DNA of 64,000 nucleotides from Trissonchulus latispiculum (taxonomy: Eukaryota > Nematoda > Enoplea > Enoplida > Ironidae): assembly GCA_030248195.1 (NCBI GenBank), contig JASAND010027920.1:1-64000 (forward strand), read 5' to 3'. The notes beneath the pieces are model-generated. The model was not told the origin of the DNA. It worked only from the letters and a program-made list of their open reading frames with translations, and did not search any database. The first letter of the stretch is position 1. Each line of letters begins with the position of its first letter. Positions 22,381 through 35,040 of the stretch are shown piece after piece. The position numbers were made by a program, and so were the translations under genes.

Positions 22381-23486
22381 TGTGGTCCTTCATTAAGCAT
22401 TAAGCTTCCTGTGGTTGAAATCTAGTTTGTTATGCCTCCGGGTGAACCTTATTGTCCGACACCAACCAGTAATGCATATTGTACCTATCAGTCACCCGGT
22501 CGGGTGTATCTCATTATTTCAGAGCCCTCTTAGCTAGGTCTTTGTATTCGTAATTCTTGTATTAGTGTTAACATGAGTTTTTTTTCTCTGGTCTTTTTCC
22601 CTTGGGGTGGATAATCCTTTTTGGATCCTTTAGATTCCAATTTCTTTCAACATACTCCAACTTATGTTAATTTATTCTTTTTTCCAGGAGTTATTTCGTT
22701 GCAAAGTTACCTATCCCTACCCTAGTTTTCCTTTTTTAATATATCTCTATTCCTATTATCCTTACTCTTTTCCCCCTCTTCCCTAAATTTACCTATGGGG
22801 GTCTACTACTTCATTTCGTGGTAAATCCCTAAGATTTAATTCCATTCAATTCAATCTAATTTAATTTCATCTCTCCCTATTTTTCCTAAATAAAGGATCC
22901 TAAAATCTCGGGTTTTCCTTTCTTAGGAGGGGTGTTAGGTACATCGCCTCCTCTCCTGGTTCTCATGCACCCTTAGTTAGGCCTCTTAGTTAGGTTCTTT
23001 TATCCTAGTTAGGTTCTACACACGCACTTTTCAGATTATTGCACTGATCTTTGGCCCTACGTATGTATTTTATCTGTACCTAAGCACATCAGCCATGCAC
23101 TCACTTAGTTCGCCCTTTTGGCATTTTTATAGTTTTTCTCTTGTATGCACTGCTGGTACTCAAAGTTTGGGGTGTGGGTATACACACCTGCCTATTTCAC
23201 CCGGGGTGGCGGTCTATGCTAACCCTCCCTGCCCTCTGATAGTGGGGGAGCCTCGCTATCAGCCACGGTCTCCCTGCCCCTGCACCCTTCCCATTGGCTA
23301 AGAAAGAGGGGTACCCTTGTGTGCCAATGGGTAGAGCACGGTAATGTATTTTGTTTTCTTTCTGTTTAGGCTTAATTTGCGACTTGTGCGATTTTGCTGC
23401 GATCCTACTGGCTTATTACTTCTTGACTATTTTACTATTCCTACTTGTGACGATCTCGGATTGGACTTCTCTCTGATTGCCCGTGT
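22381..23486 (+). other. T-rich non-coding segment inside the LTR element
   Basis: No gene is seen. An AGGAGGGG tract precedes TGTTAGGTACATCGCCTCC at 22929, which looks like a polypurine tract and LTR start. A nearly inverted counterpart lies at 31165-31185. This may be the border of a second, nested element or of an internal deletion. Confidence 0.4.
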
Positions 23487-26400
23487 ATGGGAAATAATTT
23501 TTCATTCCGTGTGGCCAAAGATTTTCCAGAACGACTAAATCCTCCCACACTAGTAAGTCCAGGTGATTTGAATAACTTATCTAATACAGGGTATCCCGTT
23601 TTATCGGAGAGATTTTGGGATTCGCTCCAGATCATGGACAACCCTGATAACCCTGAATTGCTTCCAGGAGAGAATCCTCCGGCAAAGGAGGACGATGAGC
23701 TTGTGAAGCCGGGCGGCGACCAAGCGGCACAGGCGCCACCCATGGGGTATTAGGCAGTATCTGGGACTAGATCCGCCCCCTGGCCTAGAGGTGGGTGCGA
23801 ACCCACCACCTGGCCTGGGCGATCCCGTCGCCCCGCCACCAGGTCTTGACCGTCCGGCTGCGGATGAGTCCACCCTACAGACTGGTCCCACACAGCATTT
23901 TACCGGCGGATTCTGGTCTATGGAATCCGGCTTAGAGCAGAATGTGGCCCGTATACAAAGAGAGGGTACACCAGCAGTACCCAGCCCAGGTCCTGCTTTC
24001 TCAGATTCCAGCGACAGACAGGCGTTGCCTACGCCGCCTCCAGCACCAGGACAGCCGGATATGGCTCAGTCCAGCGGTCAGCTCAAAGCGGCGAGCTCAT
24101 TGCCTCGTCTGGCGGACACCTACGCTCCTATTAGGGTGACCCGTTCACAGACTAAAGCTCAGAGGGCAGCTACTTGTGCCCACTTGCCTGATGTGGCCAA
24201 CTGTCCGTCAGCGTCTGGAGCTCAGACGGCCCCAGTAGAGTCTGAGGTACCTCAACCTCAGGCCGATGAGCCTATGCCTCTAGCTCAGGCGCCTGGTGCA
24301 GATGACCAGCCAGCAGTCTCGGAACCGAGTACTGAGGGAGCTATAGCAGGCGCCGATAAGGAGCAGCCTACAACCGAGTCTCCTTCTACGGCTGATACGT
24401 CTACATTACAGATAGACGAATCCGTTGCTGGTTCAGCGGATGAAGCTGATACCAGTGACGTGGTTGAGGTTGACTCGACGCCACCAGTGGCACCACGGTT
24501 AGTGGTCCCACCTAGGGTGGTAGGCGCCATTGACCCATTCCAACGCGCTCGCTACGACGAATTGGCTGAGCATCTGCAACAACAGTGTATTACATTACAT
24601 TATATCTGCAACAGTTGCGACGACTTGTGGCCCAAGGCACAGAAAACTTGGATGATGAGTTCTCTGCTGAGGCCTATGCGTTGGGTCATGCATTATAGAC
24701 GACCCCAGCCGACGTCTCCACCCCTTTGTACACCTACCAGGGCATTGTCGACAACCCGGACGTGACAATAATTACCTCTGATGCCCAAACCTATTGAGAT
24801 CAAACGAGGCACCGACGGCTTCGTTGAGCAGCATACTGGCGCTAAGCTGGCAACTATCGCGAAGCGCTTTAAGTTGCCGGACCCTAAAGAGGCTTGGTGC
24901 TGTGAGCACGGGTTTCCGACTATTCCACATGATCAGGATATAATCTATGCAGTGGCCGATGTTATTACGGTGGCCGAAATTGTTCAAATCCTGACAGCTG
25001 TTCTTACAGCTGCTGAGGTGGAACTAGTAGCGGCCCTGTCCACCATTGCGATCACGTTTAGTCCCTCGGTCGTAGAGGAGATCATTAGGTGTCGCCTGCG
25101 GGGCATGGGACCTCACCGGTCAGGCAACACGTGCACCGCCCTTAGAGGCGAGACCGGTGGGTATCAAGTAGTCGGCCAACAATACATTCGCGATCGCATT
25201 ACAGAGGCACTGGAATCACAACCGGGTGTTCCAATTCGTCAGTCCCCTCTCTGGTCATTGACTCACGATTGGATGAATACGTCAACCCGGCATTTGGGCT
25301 GCGGGATGCCATCTATAGGCCGTTAGTCGATTTTATTCGGCAATGGTACCTGTGGCGATTTCCACGAATCCCACCCACGTATGTGGACTGGACCAGCGCT
25401 CTGGCTGCTTATGCCGGTTGGGTGCACTCGTTGGCTCCCAGATATCAGGGGCCTCGGCAAACACCACCGCGGCGATAACAAGACCGGAGAAACCCGAGCC
25501 TCACAGATGGGACCTCACAGATGAGGAATCCCTTGAAGAAGGAGAAGAACCCGAGGTTCAGGTCCTAATTCCTCGGGTTGAGGATACAGAACAGGCGCCT
25601 GTAGCAACTCAGCACAGCAGCCACCTGCTGCTCCCACTCCTAAGGAGGTGGCGCAGGCACAGTTTGCGTCAGGTCCGGGGTCTGGACCTGGCTCAAGCAC
25701 ACAACAGCAACACCAACAGAGACTTCCATCACTGGCCGAGAATCCACCGGGTATGGTGTTTGCAGGCGCCAGGTATTCTCGCAAGCACAAACCAGCTAGT
25801 GCTATGAGCGGTCGAGGTAGAGGCCGTGGTACTTCTCCACGAAGTTGAGCTCCTCGGCGACAGAGTGCACCACCTAAACCGGCGCCGAAATCAGCGGCGG
25901 CTCTGCGCCTAAGCCGGTACAGGCTTCCGCGCCAAAGCCAGCCCTACCTAAGACTCGGCCAACCATTCAGTCTTGGATAGACCCAGCGGAGCTGCTGGTG
26001 TCCGTTCACGAACCAGTGCTACCCGAAGCTGGTACCTCGCAACAGGAGCTCCCGCCTCCACCACCGCTTAAACCGCCGACGCCTGCTAAGCGTACGGCTT
26101 CTCAAGCGAGTGCGGCGTCGGAACCATCGACGTCTTCGGTGGTCACGGTACCTGTTAAACAATGGATGCCTCCGCTTAAGAAGGAGGATGACCAACAGCC
26201 TGGTCCATCCTCGCGGCCTCCGACGGGTTTGTCGCATGAGGCCGCTGCTGCTGCTATAGGCCAAGCAGTTGAAGCCGTAGTTGGCCGGCAACGAAGCTTA
26301 GCTTCGCTAGTATTCCCTACCTTCCCTGACCAAAAACAGTATAATGTCCCACTCCCAGAGGCACCGGTGATACAACCGGACCAGGTGGCATTGCCGACGC

Positions 26401-29400
26401 ACGCGGAGCTGCAGCGTCTGGGCTTGAATACCTCGGTTTACGAGGGTGTGCCCGATATTGCCTTACCTATGATGGAGCAGTTTTTGCGATTTTTACTCCG
26501 CCCTGAAGTGGCCGGTTTTGCTGTCCATCCCGGCATAGATTCATCCCTGCTGCTATGTACTATCAGGAATCAGCGGTGCTACCTGCTGATATGCAACAAG
26601 AAGGGCAACCCAGACGGTATGTCCGAGAAAACCATGTCCAGGTTATGGACTCGGCCCACGCTTGGGACCGTCTTAGACAGGGTCATGCGGTGCGCATCTA
26701 TGTCGTAGCGCCTGCCCTGGATCGGGCAGCTGCTGGTTTCGACCCGACTGCTTACCTCGAGTCGATCCCGCAAGGTGGCCCTGTTCACTGGCAGGTCCTA
26801 ACCGAGCTGACACCTGGCTTACCCTGGTGGGCACAGGTTATGTTCTAGAAAGACGCACAAGATAAAATTCAAATGCATGCATTGCATGTAATTCTGTCGG
26901 TTAATGAGCTGGTGCCCGGAGATGAGTACTTCAGAAAGATATCTATGCCTGTTGATCTAGACCCCCAGGTTTTGGAATCAGTCCGGCGATTGCAGTCGGA
27001 TTTGATGGTCTTGCGACGAGACCCTGGTCCAACCTTGTTGGCTCGGGGCCTACTATGGATGGTTCCCCGATATGGCGGTTTAAGCTTTCCGGTGTCAGCC
27101 AGCCACATAGTCGGAAATTACGGCGGCCATCCGTTCCATCCCTGCTATACCTGTGAGCCAACAGCAGGGCAGTTGGGCACCTGTATATCGCCCATTGTCG
27201 GTTCGCCCTGCTTCTCCTGCGACCGGTCCGTTCCCGGTTTTCCGGGAGCACCCCGTTTTGGGTCCATACAAGGTGTAGACCTGAGACGGGCTACTTCCTC
27301 GTCCTCGTCAAGGGACGCGTTTCTTTTACGCACGACTCCACAACCGGAGGCTGCCTTGGAACCAATGGACACATTGGCTCAGGCACCCTCGGGACCGGTT
27401 GTAGGGGCTGGTGCACGTTCCGGCCCGTTTCAGGTTGGAGCCGCGGCATATACGGCTCAGCAACGCCTACCTCAACCGGGTGCAGGTTTTGGTACGTTGC
27501 CTCCAAGGCCTTCGGGGCAGTCACAACCACGCCCATATTAGTCGCCTGCTTCTGTCCTGTGGCAGAATGCGTGTCTTACAGCCCAGTACCGTCAGGCGGG
27601 ACCATCCACGCAGTGAACGGAACCTCGTTCACGCGACACTCCACCTGCTGGGCCAGCACAGAGTGCGGTCCCAGGTGATAAGAGGCGGTAGCTTCTCGAC
27701 TGACCGTACTGGCTATCCACCAAAGGAAGAGCCGAAGCCCTTGACTGGGGCACATCTATCACGGTCTCGAACTCGATCCAAGAAGAAGCGGGAAGCGGCA
27801 GCTATGGCAGCCGTCCCTACGGTCCCGGTGAATGGCGACTAGTTGCGTGCCTTGGAAGAAGTCCGGACTGGTTCCGCGAATTCCGCGAATTATTGTATGA
27901 ACAATACATCGTAGCAAAGGAAACCCAAACTGGTATCTTCGCTTTGCAGGGTAGCATGGACGCGCAATATCCGCGCTTTACTCTATCCATGCCTTTGCCG
28001 GATGAGGTGGCAGGAGTCCCGGTACAAAGGGAACCCTGCGTCTACTGTAAGAATTTTTGGAATGAATGGATCTGTAGCGAGATTCCGGCTATTCCGGGTA
28101 GGAATACTCCCCACCCAGCCCTGACTGCCACCCGCAAGGTTATTGCGGATTGGTTCACTCCATTGAGCGAACGGGCGGTCACGGTTACTCTAATGGACAT
28201 TGCACAGATCCGTGCCTTGCTCCAACAGAAATTCCATACGTGCAGTGGGCTCCATACGTCCGGATTGAGGACAATGAGTCGTCATCGGACGGTGATAAAC
28301 CGCTTGTGCGTGGGCCAAGAACTTGTTCGGCTAAATGGCATTTCATTGCCATTAATAAGCCGCCTACGGAGGACTCGGAATCTTATCTGTTCATAACCGA
28401 GTATGCCTCCACTCGTGAGTTGGCCAATGCCCAAGTGATGGCACCTATTCTCCCGGAGCTCACTCCCTATGACCACCTCTTTTCCCGTCCTATAGGGCGT
28501 AAAGACGTATATTATGCCGCTGCTGATACGATCAACAGAGGTGAGGCGGTCCGATGTGCGTTTGCTAACTGGTACCAGCCTGGACTCGACGGGATAGCCG
28601 ATGTATCCGAAACGGACTTTGTCTTCCCCTATAAGGGAGAAGGATTTGAGGTCTCCCTTATGCATCCCGTACCGGATGGACTCACCGGCAGCATGGGACC
28701 CTGCGGTTCCCGTACCCGGAACATGGGTACCAATTCCGCAAGGCGCATTATTATAAGAGATCTGATGTCAAGCACTACATTAACCATCACGGCAATATTC
28801 CCGGTCGTGTCTTAAAGGTGGAAGTCGCCGGCGCTTGCGTGACCCTCCGGACTCGCCATGGCATACTGGCTGGAAGGCATATCATAATGTGCGGACTCTA
28901 TACCGCGTGCTTTGGGACTACTTTTATCAGTCACCAGCACTGCGCGCCTTCTTATTGGATGACATCCTATGCCTGTTTGCGGAGGCAACTGGCGAAGAGT
29001 TCTGGGGCTTTAAACCCGCTATGCCCTCGTTCCAAGGGCTGCCTCCCGCTTCGCTGGCGCAGGTTCCGCCCCAGCAGTACCCTGATCTGTACTCACTGCA
29101 AAAGATCTTTTAGGGTCATAGTATCGCGGGTAACCTGTGGACGGAGTTTCTCCTATGGTTCACCCAAGGCGATCCGCAAGACTTCTTTGCGGATTGAAAG
29201 ACAAAGATTCGCCTTAGTCCACAGGAGCATGCGGACTTCCTGGAGGTGATTCGGATGCGCATGGACAACGCCGTCCATTACTACCAGGCGGACGGGTTGT
29301 GTCCGCCTTTCTTTGGCATTGTAGATCCGCCAAAGCGCATGAGAGCGGCGGGACTGCGCCTCCCGACCAATAGAACCGGCGTGTACATTGACGGCCTGGA

Positions 29401-29530
29401 ACCTCCCGGCCAGAAGAACAACACCTACTGTCCATGCGTCGGGCCTCTGTTGTACGACCCGGCGCATCCAGAGAAGACCCATCAGCGGCTGTCTCTGCAT
29501 AAGCACAGCCCAGTCTTCAACGAGTACTAG
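23487..29530 (+). pseudogene. ~6-kb unrecognised coding module of the LTR element
   Basis: A run of + strand ORFs in changing frames carries gag-like GC-rich codon use: 23487-23753, 23791-24765, 24781-25326, 25269-25478, 25648-25848, 25998-26708, 26873-27541, 27893-28396, 28150-28815, 28835-29113, 29246-29530. Visible features are three PPPGL repeats near 23775-23850, a long Pro/Ala/Glu-rich segment, CNSCDDLW near 24615, CCEHGFPTIPHDQDIIYA at ~24900, an RGRGRG patch near 25825, and folded-domain-like C-terminal parts (28400-28800, 28850-29110, 29250-29530). No integrase HHCC or DDE, RNase H or envelope pattern is recognised. It occupies the place where RNase H, integrase or env would be. Confidence 0.6.
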
Positions 29531-31246
29531 GCATGGCGAAGCCTAGTACTCTCCCCTCCCGCCCGGAGATGGGTTGGGCCTGCCCGGTGATGGGTAGGAT
29601 AAAGGTCCAGAACGGCGATGTTTTGTTTACCAGCTGGTTCCTTCATATGGTATAAAATCTACGATGGATGAACCTCATAGCCTCAACATCGGCGGTGAAG
29701 ACAACTGAATGGTACCTCAATGAGGAAACAACGGCGGATGTTGTCCCAATCATTGGTTGGTACCTACCAGTCCCTATCATTACTATCCTTGCCTCCTGAT
29801 CCTATGACCCATGACTTACCTTGGTGTGACTGCATTTAATGATTCTCAACTACGATTCTCATTTACGACTTGCCTCAAATTGGACTATATATTGCTCAAT
29901 TATGCCATTCCCTATTATGATTGCCATATTGACTGTGATCTACCTCCTGATTAGTGACTCTATCCCCTTCCCTGAAGAAAGAAGACACCGAAGAACAAGA
30001 CTGGATAGTACGATAGAGACGTTAGGTGTCATGTATCTTATGTGTGAAACTGGTATTTTTTGTGTTTTTAGTCACTTTTTAGTCATAATATTTTGCTTTA
30101 ATCATTCCTACCAAAGTTTTACCACTTACCTCAAAACGATCTAATTTTAATTACTTAACTTTTAAAACGATCTCTTCAACTACTAACATTTTACCTTTCT
30201 ACGCATTCTTATCTAAACCTTAGATTCCCTATTTTACTCAAACCTTTTAAATAGATTTAACGCTTATCTAACCTTTTAACCAGAGCAAATTCTACCTAAC
30301 CAGTCCTTCCTAAAAAGTCTAGCCATAACAAATGCGGGTGATTTTTGTGTCCTATGTATATACCATGTACCTTGTATTATGTTATGTATCTTGTGTATTT
30401 GCGAAAATTTCTTAAAAAGTACCCAAAAACTAACCTAAAAACTAACCAAAATTTTCTAGTTGTTCAACATTTCTTGCTACTAGCTCAGTGAGGCGTCCGG
30501 GGATGGACAAAAAGGTCCCTACGAATTCCCATTAGTACGGTCACCACACCTTAGCTTAAAATTCTACTTTTGCGGGCGCAAATGGTAGTTGTCCCAACGA
30601 ACCTTGCCCCTAAAATTACGCTTACCAAACTGGAGGGGTCGGCGGCATATACCTCCCTTCCATCTGATAGTCGCGTCGCCATGGGCACTGTAACGGCATC
30701 GTAGTCTCTTCGTGAGTCTGCGCCCACCATCGAGGTGATTCGATGTCGTGAGGCGAGCGCTCCCCTGTTTCAGGGTGATCTCGCTATGCCGCGCAATGGC
30801 ACCCTATCCGGTCCTTTTAATTTCTAAAATTTTCGCTCTAATTCCAGCTGACTACATAGCTGACGGTCCTCCGGCGCTCTACCCGTGGTTGACCTTAGCC
30901 CAGGCGACTGTTTAGCTGGATCCGGGGATGGTTCCATACCTGCATTGCCTCGCAAAATTTTCTTTGTACTCACATTTCTACTCACGTTTTGACTACTTAT
31001 TTCTCTTTGGCGTTTTTCTATTTTCTTACTTGTTTTTTTCAACATACGTATGGCCGTACTCTCATTTCCAGTTTCTAAAAATTTCTTTCCGGTTTCAAAA
31101 ATGGGTTTTCCGCCGGTTCCCTCGCAGGAGCTCGGGCGGTAAGCCCTGGGGACATGTACAGTAGGGAGGCGATGTCCTACTGTCATATTTCGTTATTATT
31201 TAAAAAGATTCTTCATTCAAAATTAATCCTAGTTTATGTATCTTGT
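29531..31246 (+). other. Non-coding 3' part of the LTR element
   Basis: AT-rich sequence (29800-30480) is followed by a GC-richer stretch (30490-30830) and a purine/pyrimidine-mixed segment. No convincing gene. A dyad-containing GTACAGTAGGGAGGCGATGTC lies near 31165, about 60 bp before the 3' LTR. Confidence 0.5.
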
Positions 31247-32409
31247 CTTCGCTAAAAATGCCCCGATAGCCTATAATTTGAATTTGAAATGTTGTAATTG
31301 TCAGTATTTATGCAAAGATTCATCATGCATTTCCCTAGTTACGCTCAAAATTCTCTTCTAAAAGTTTGTCAAAATTCTATTGGCTGGAGGCATGTCACGT
31401 GATTTCGTAATCGCTATGGCTGCCTCCAGCCTTCTTTCAGTCAGTCTTGTTTTTGTTTTCGCGCAGGTCGGTCGGTATGGTCAGTATTTTTTCAATACGA
31501 AATTTTATGCTCTCAAGTCTTTTCGGGCGATTTTTGGGGTCCTCCGGAGCTCTGAACGTCGGATTAGACAAGTAAAAGCCACCCAATCTGGTGATAGGCT
31601 GAGTGGGGGACACCCGAGTAAAGTAATTCTGCGCATCCCGTATATTTATTTCCGTTATTTGCCATCATTATATTTATGATTATTGCCTTTTGCCTGCCTC
31701 TGGATCGATGAATCTGTAAGTGTGTGTCCAAATTTATTGAACTTCCCCCTCCTTTTTCTTTGTATTAAAATTTATAATACGGCCTCTTGGCCTATTGTAC
31801 TCTAGCTAGGTTTAGTTAGCATTAGTTCGGTAAGTAGGGCACATAAGGTCTAGGTCGGGGCAACTTAGTTGGGAGTGAGTTAAATTTCACAGTTATCTGG
31901 TGTATTCTAATTGGCGGGGCTTGTCGAGGTCGGCTTGAAACTATCTCCAAGTCCAGGTTGTGTATCCGGCCTCTAGCGCACAGCACTCCAAAGGTCTTTG
32001 GCTGCCCAATATCCAGTCTCTGGGGCCAAAACTTTACAATAGGCTGCCAGTTTCGGCCTCCACCTCGCCAATTTTTGTAAATTCTACGTACGTTTTTGTG
32101 TGTTTTGTGGGGAAAATATTTTCCGGGGCCAGGGAAAATATTTTCGATTTTTCTAAAAATTAGAAAAATCCAGGCCCACTAGGTATTTTTCCGGATTAGG
32201 AAAAATCCTGTACGTACTATTTGGGGGTTATTTCGTATTTGTCTCATCATATTGTGCCAATTTCGTCAAATTCGGGGGTAAAATATTCAATTTTTCTCGG
32301 GGGTCCTAATTTATTCTTGTTACAATTTCTGGTCATATCTCGGGGTTTTTCTTGTATTTTGTGGGTAATTATTGAATTATTGGTGTAATTTTGTCAAAAA
32401 ATTTTCGCC
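31247..32409 (+). repeat. 3' LTR
   Basis: It is nearly identical to 14822-15989 and contains the same 99-codon ORF (31380-31679). Right of it, at 32412-32478, comes a pyrimidine-rich segment that recurs at 45590-45656 and is not part of the 5' LTR. Confidence 0.85.
31380..31679 (+). CDS. 99-codon ORF inside the 3' LTR
   Basis: Copy of the ORF at 14957-15256, differing in three residues (Thr/Ala, Phe/Tyr, Val/Ile). It has the same hydrophobic N-terminal third. Translation is unproven. Confidence 0.2.
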   Translation: MAGGMSRDFVIAMAASSLLSVSLVFVFAQVGRYGQYFFNTKFYALKSFRAIFGVLRSSERRIRQVKATQSGDRLSGGHPSKVILRIPYIYFRYLPSLYL

Positions 32410-32411
32410 TT

Positions 32412-32478
32412 TTTTTATTTAGAGAATTCTTTCCATTTTCTTTCTTTTTCTTTTCCCTAAAATTCCGACGTGGCTGTA
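32412..32478. repeat. Pyrimidine-rich 65-bp dispersed repeat (copy 1)
   Basis: It contains AGAATTCTTTCCAT, a run of TTTC units and CCCTAAAATTC-GACGTGGCT. The second copy is at 45590-45656. It may be a remnant of a repeat end. From 32479 to 32900 no gene is recognised. Confidence 0.5.
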
Positions 32479-32899
32479 AAATAGAATTGGGATTCCGCCC
32501 GCTGAGATCATCTGCAATATGGCTGACCCCCCTCCCAAATTAAACCTATCACTACAGCGAAAGTTGCACGCTATGCCTACGTTCTAAAGCTTTAAAACAA
32601 CTATATATTCAGTTAGACTAAAGTGTGTCTGTTGCGAGCTTCTTCCACGCACAAGCATAGCTTGCTTGGGTCTAATTGGTGGGGGGGGGGCTTCAGCCGT
32701 TATCGTGCAGATTGATTATATCTGTCGCAAGCCTAATAACTAAGAGCGTGACGCTTGTCAGACCCTTACTATATATACACATACTTCTCTAATTCTCAAG
32801 TTTTCCATTTGCAAGCTATCGAGTATATACTCGAACTTGAGGCATCTAAGTTCTTTAGTCTACAGCCTTCAAGTTTGGCAAGTTTATTTGAGTCTGCGG

Positions 32900-34940
32900 A
32901 AGGTATTAAAAACACTGTAAACAACAAAAACTGTGACATCCAGAAGTCAGTAATGTAATGGAAACAATAACTGAATGCTCCATGATCCATCTAAGTGGTG
33001 CACAGAAAGTTCTTGGATGAGCAGAGCAGAAGTGCATCCAGATTTACAGTCCAAATTCAGTCATTAATTGGAATGCTCATGTTCTATTGAACAAGGATTG
33101 TAAATAAATTTAATTATTATAAACGGCAATCCATTGTAGTAGAGTCTAAAATATCATAGAAACGTTTTAAAAAATTAAAACCACCAAATTGTTTAAACTA
33201 CAGTAAATCGATGCAGTTAAACGCAGAAATAATGCTGTCGGATAACTACAACAATTGCAAATTATGGCCTGTTAAGCTTATTTTTATCGAACCATTTTTA
33301 TTATTTCACAAAGCAGGAGCTTTACTAAAACCCGACCTCAACTCCAGCCAAAACTTCACTGCATTCAGTCTGAATCAAAGCTTCATCAATTTTGGCTCCA
33401 TTTTGCACAGCCTTAAGCGGTTTCGCTCCATCAAAGTTAACGAAACAAAACCTCACGGTAAGGTCCAGGGGATCTCTAACAAAATGTGGCCCACACGGCA
33501 TCAGCTTAAAATATTACAGATATAGGTGCACGGCATGGACAGCGAACGGAGCAACATACTTGACAGTGACGGAGGATTGACTAATTTGTCTCGGTATACT
33601 AACAGTACTAAATATTATACACATATTACGACGCATTCACAACTTTAGATTGATCTGATGAAGAAACTTGATTGTTACTGTAATTTAAGCTTTGTAGATT
33701 TGAACGGCAAATCGGTACTTGCTTGCGAAATACTGAAAAATAGGCTGGTAATTTCTAGTAGCGGTCTTTTGAACAATGCCAAGGCTAACACAAAAGCTTT
33801 CTCTGAACAGCGACAGCAGTAACAAACCATTTGATGTTCTGAAAATTCTGTCAAGCACGCATGAACCAGGGGCCTAGAATTTTTGCATTTTCTCGGAAAA
33901 GGGGAGGGAAGCTTCAGCGGAAACCAGATGAAATCTCGTTCCGCAGTAACTGAGCGCTTTCACTCGCCCAGAAATATTGCATGACTAGGACGGTTTTGAG
34001 CAGAATTTAAATTTCTAGGAAGCTTTAAGGATTTGGTTTGTAAAACTGAAATGGCCTACACCGATGTTGAATTTGGCCATCATATCGTCACACATCTGTT
34101 GTCCAGTTACTATTCCCGCCTTCTTGAGAGACTCTCGAAGAGGTTCGAAATCCACCATCATATAGTAGGTACCCTCTGACAGATGAGCTCTACAGCCTCC
34201 AGATGCAGTTAATCTTCTTAAACATGATAATAAAGAGCAATTTAGCAATTTAGAGGTTAGAGCTGATAAAGGGAAATTCAGGGTGCCTTCCCAGTTTCCA
34301 GGTGATTGGCTTTCTCCGGGATGTGAGGCGGCTGCCGCTGCCTCAACCATATTGAGCAGCTCAGACGGTCCAGGGAAGAAGAAGAAGGGAAGTTCGTAGT
34401 TAAATTCTGACTTACTACCACCCGGCCAGCTTTGAAGCCCCAGAAGCCAGAGCTTTTACTTTTACTAGCTTATTGAGCTAACAAAAAGATGAAATGAAAA
34501 AGAAACTTCAAATTCACATTGTGTGATCTGGCGAAGCATTTTCCATAAGCCCATCCTTGGGATGTTCTTCCCCAAATCCGTAAATTTTGCCTCGTTCGAA
34601 CCCAGCGTCGTTGGAAACTTACCGTACTACATAGATATAGCTACATGTTAGCTCATATCAATTTAGGAAAATTTTGAGTTCGGGAAAATTAAGCAGGACT
34701 GAGCTGGGAAAATAATGAGTTGTGAATGAGCCTAAAGTTAGATTTATAAAGTAATTAAAGCAGCTTAAGTGGTCAAAACTTACGTGTAGTAGTAGGATGC
34801 AACCTCTCTTAGAATATTCCTGCAGTGTGCCAAATATTGGTCCAGTTCAGCTCGGTCCGCACGTAGGCTCTATATTTTAAAACAGGTGCCTTCGGTATAC
34901 TATATATAGATATATATTGATATATATATGTATATATATG

Positions 34941-34996
<56 letters not shown>

Positions 34997-35040
34997 TGTC
35001 TGTGTGTGTGTAGTGGAGCTGGATACTTCTGTTCCGACAC
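32900..35040. repeat. Segmental duplication, copy 1
   Basis: This block matches 60740-63900 in the same orientation. It includes the last three aminotransferase exons, their introns, the 3' flank and a TA/TG microsatellite. The differences are mainly insertions in the second copy. It shows that the aminotransferase gene was duplicated in tandem about 28 kb apart. Confidence 0.85.

Larger units (their letters stand above)
14822..32409 (+). mobile_element. Giant Ty3/Gypsy-type LTR retrotransposon (~17.6 kb), defective
   Basis: The element is bounded by direct repeats of ~1.16 kb (14822-15989 and 31247-32409). In order it has a T-rich leader, gag with a CCHC knuckle, a long proline/acid-rich spacer, an aspartic protease, reverse transcriptase cut off in the thumb region, T-rich non-coding DNA, ~6 kb of unrecognised coding sequence, and more non-coding DNA. 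RNase H and integrase are missing. No standard tRNA primer-binding site or target duplication was identified, and the LTR edges do not show the usual TG...CA, so the borders are approximate. The coding regions carry many stops and frameshifts although the LTRs are nearly identical. Confidence 0.85.

Noticed and set aside
29246..29530. Envelope-like gene at the 3' end of the LTR element
   Set aside because: No signal peptide, fusion peptide or membrane anchor is visible in the last ORFs.
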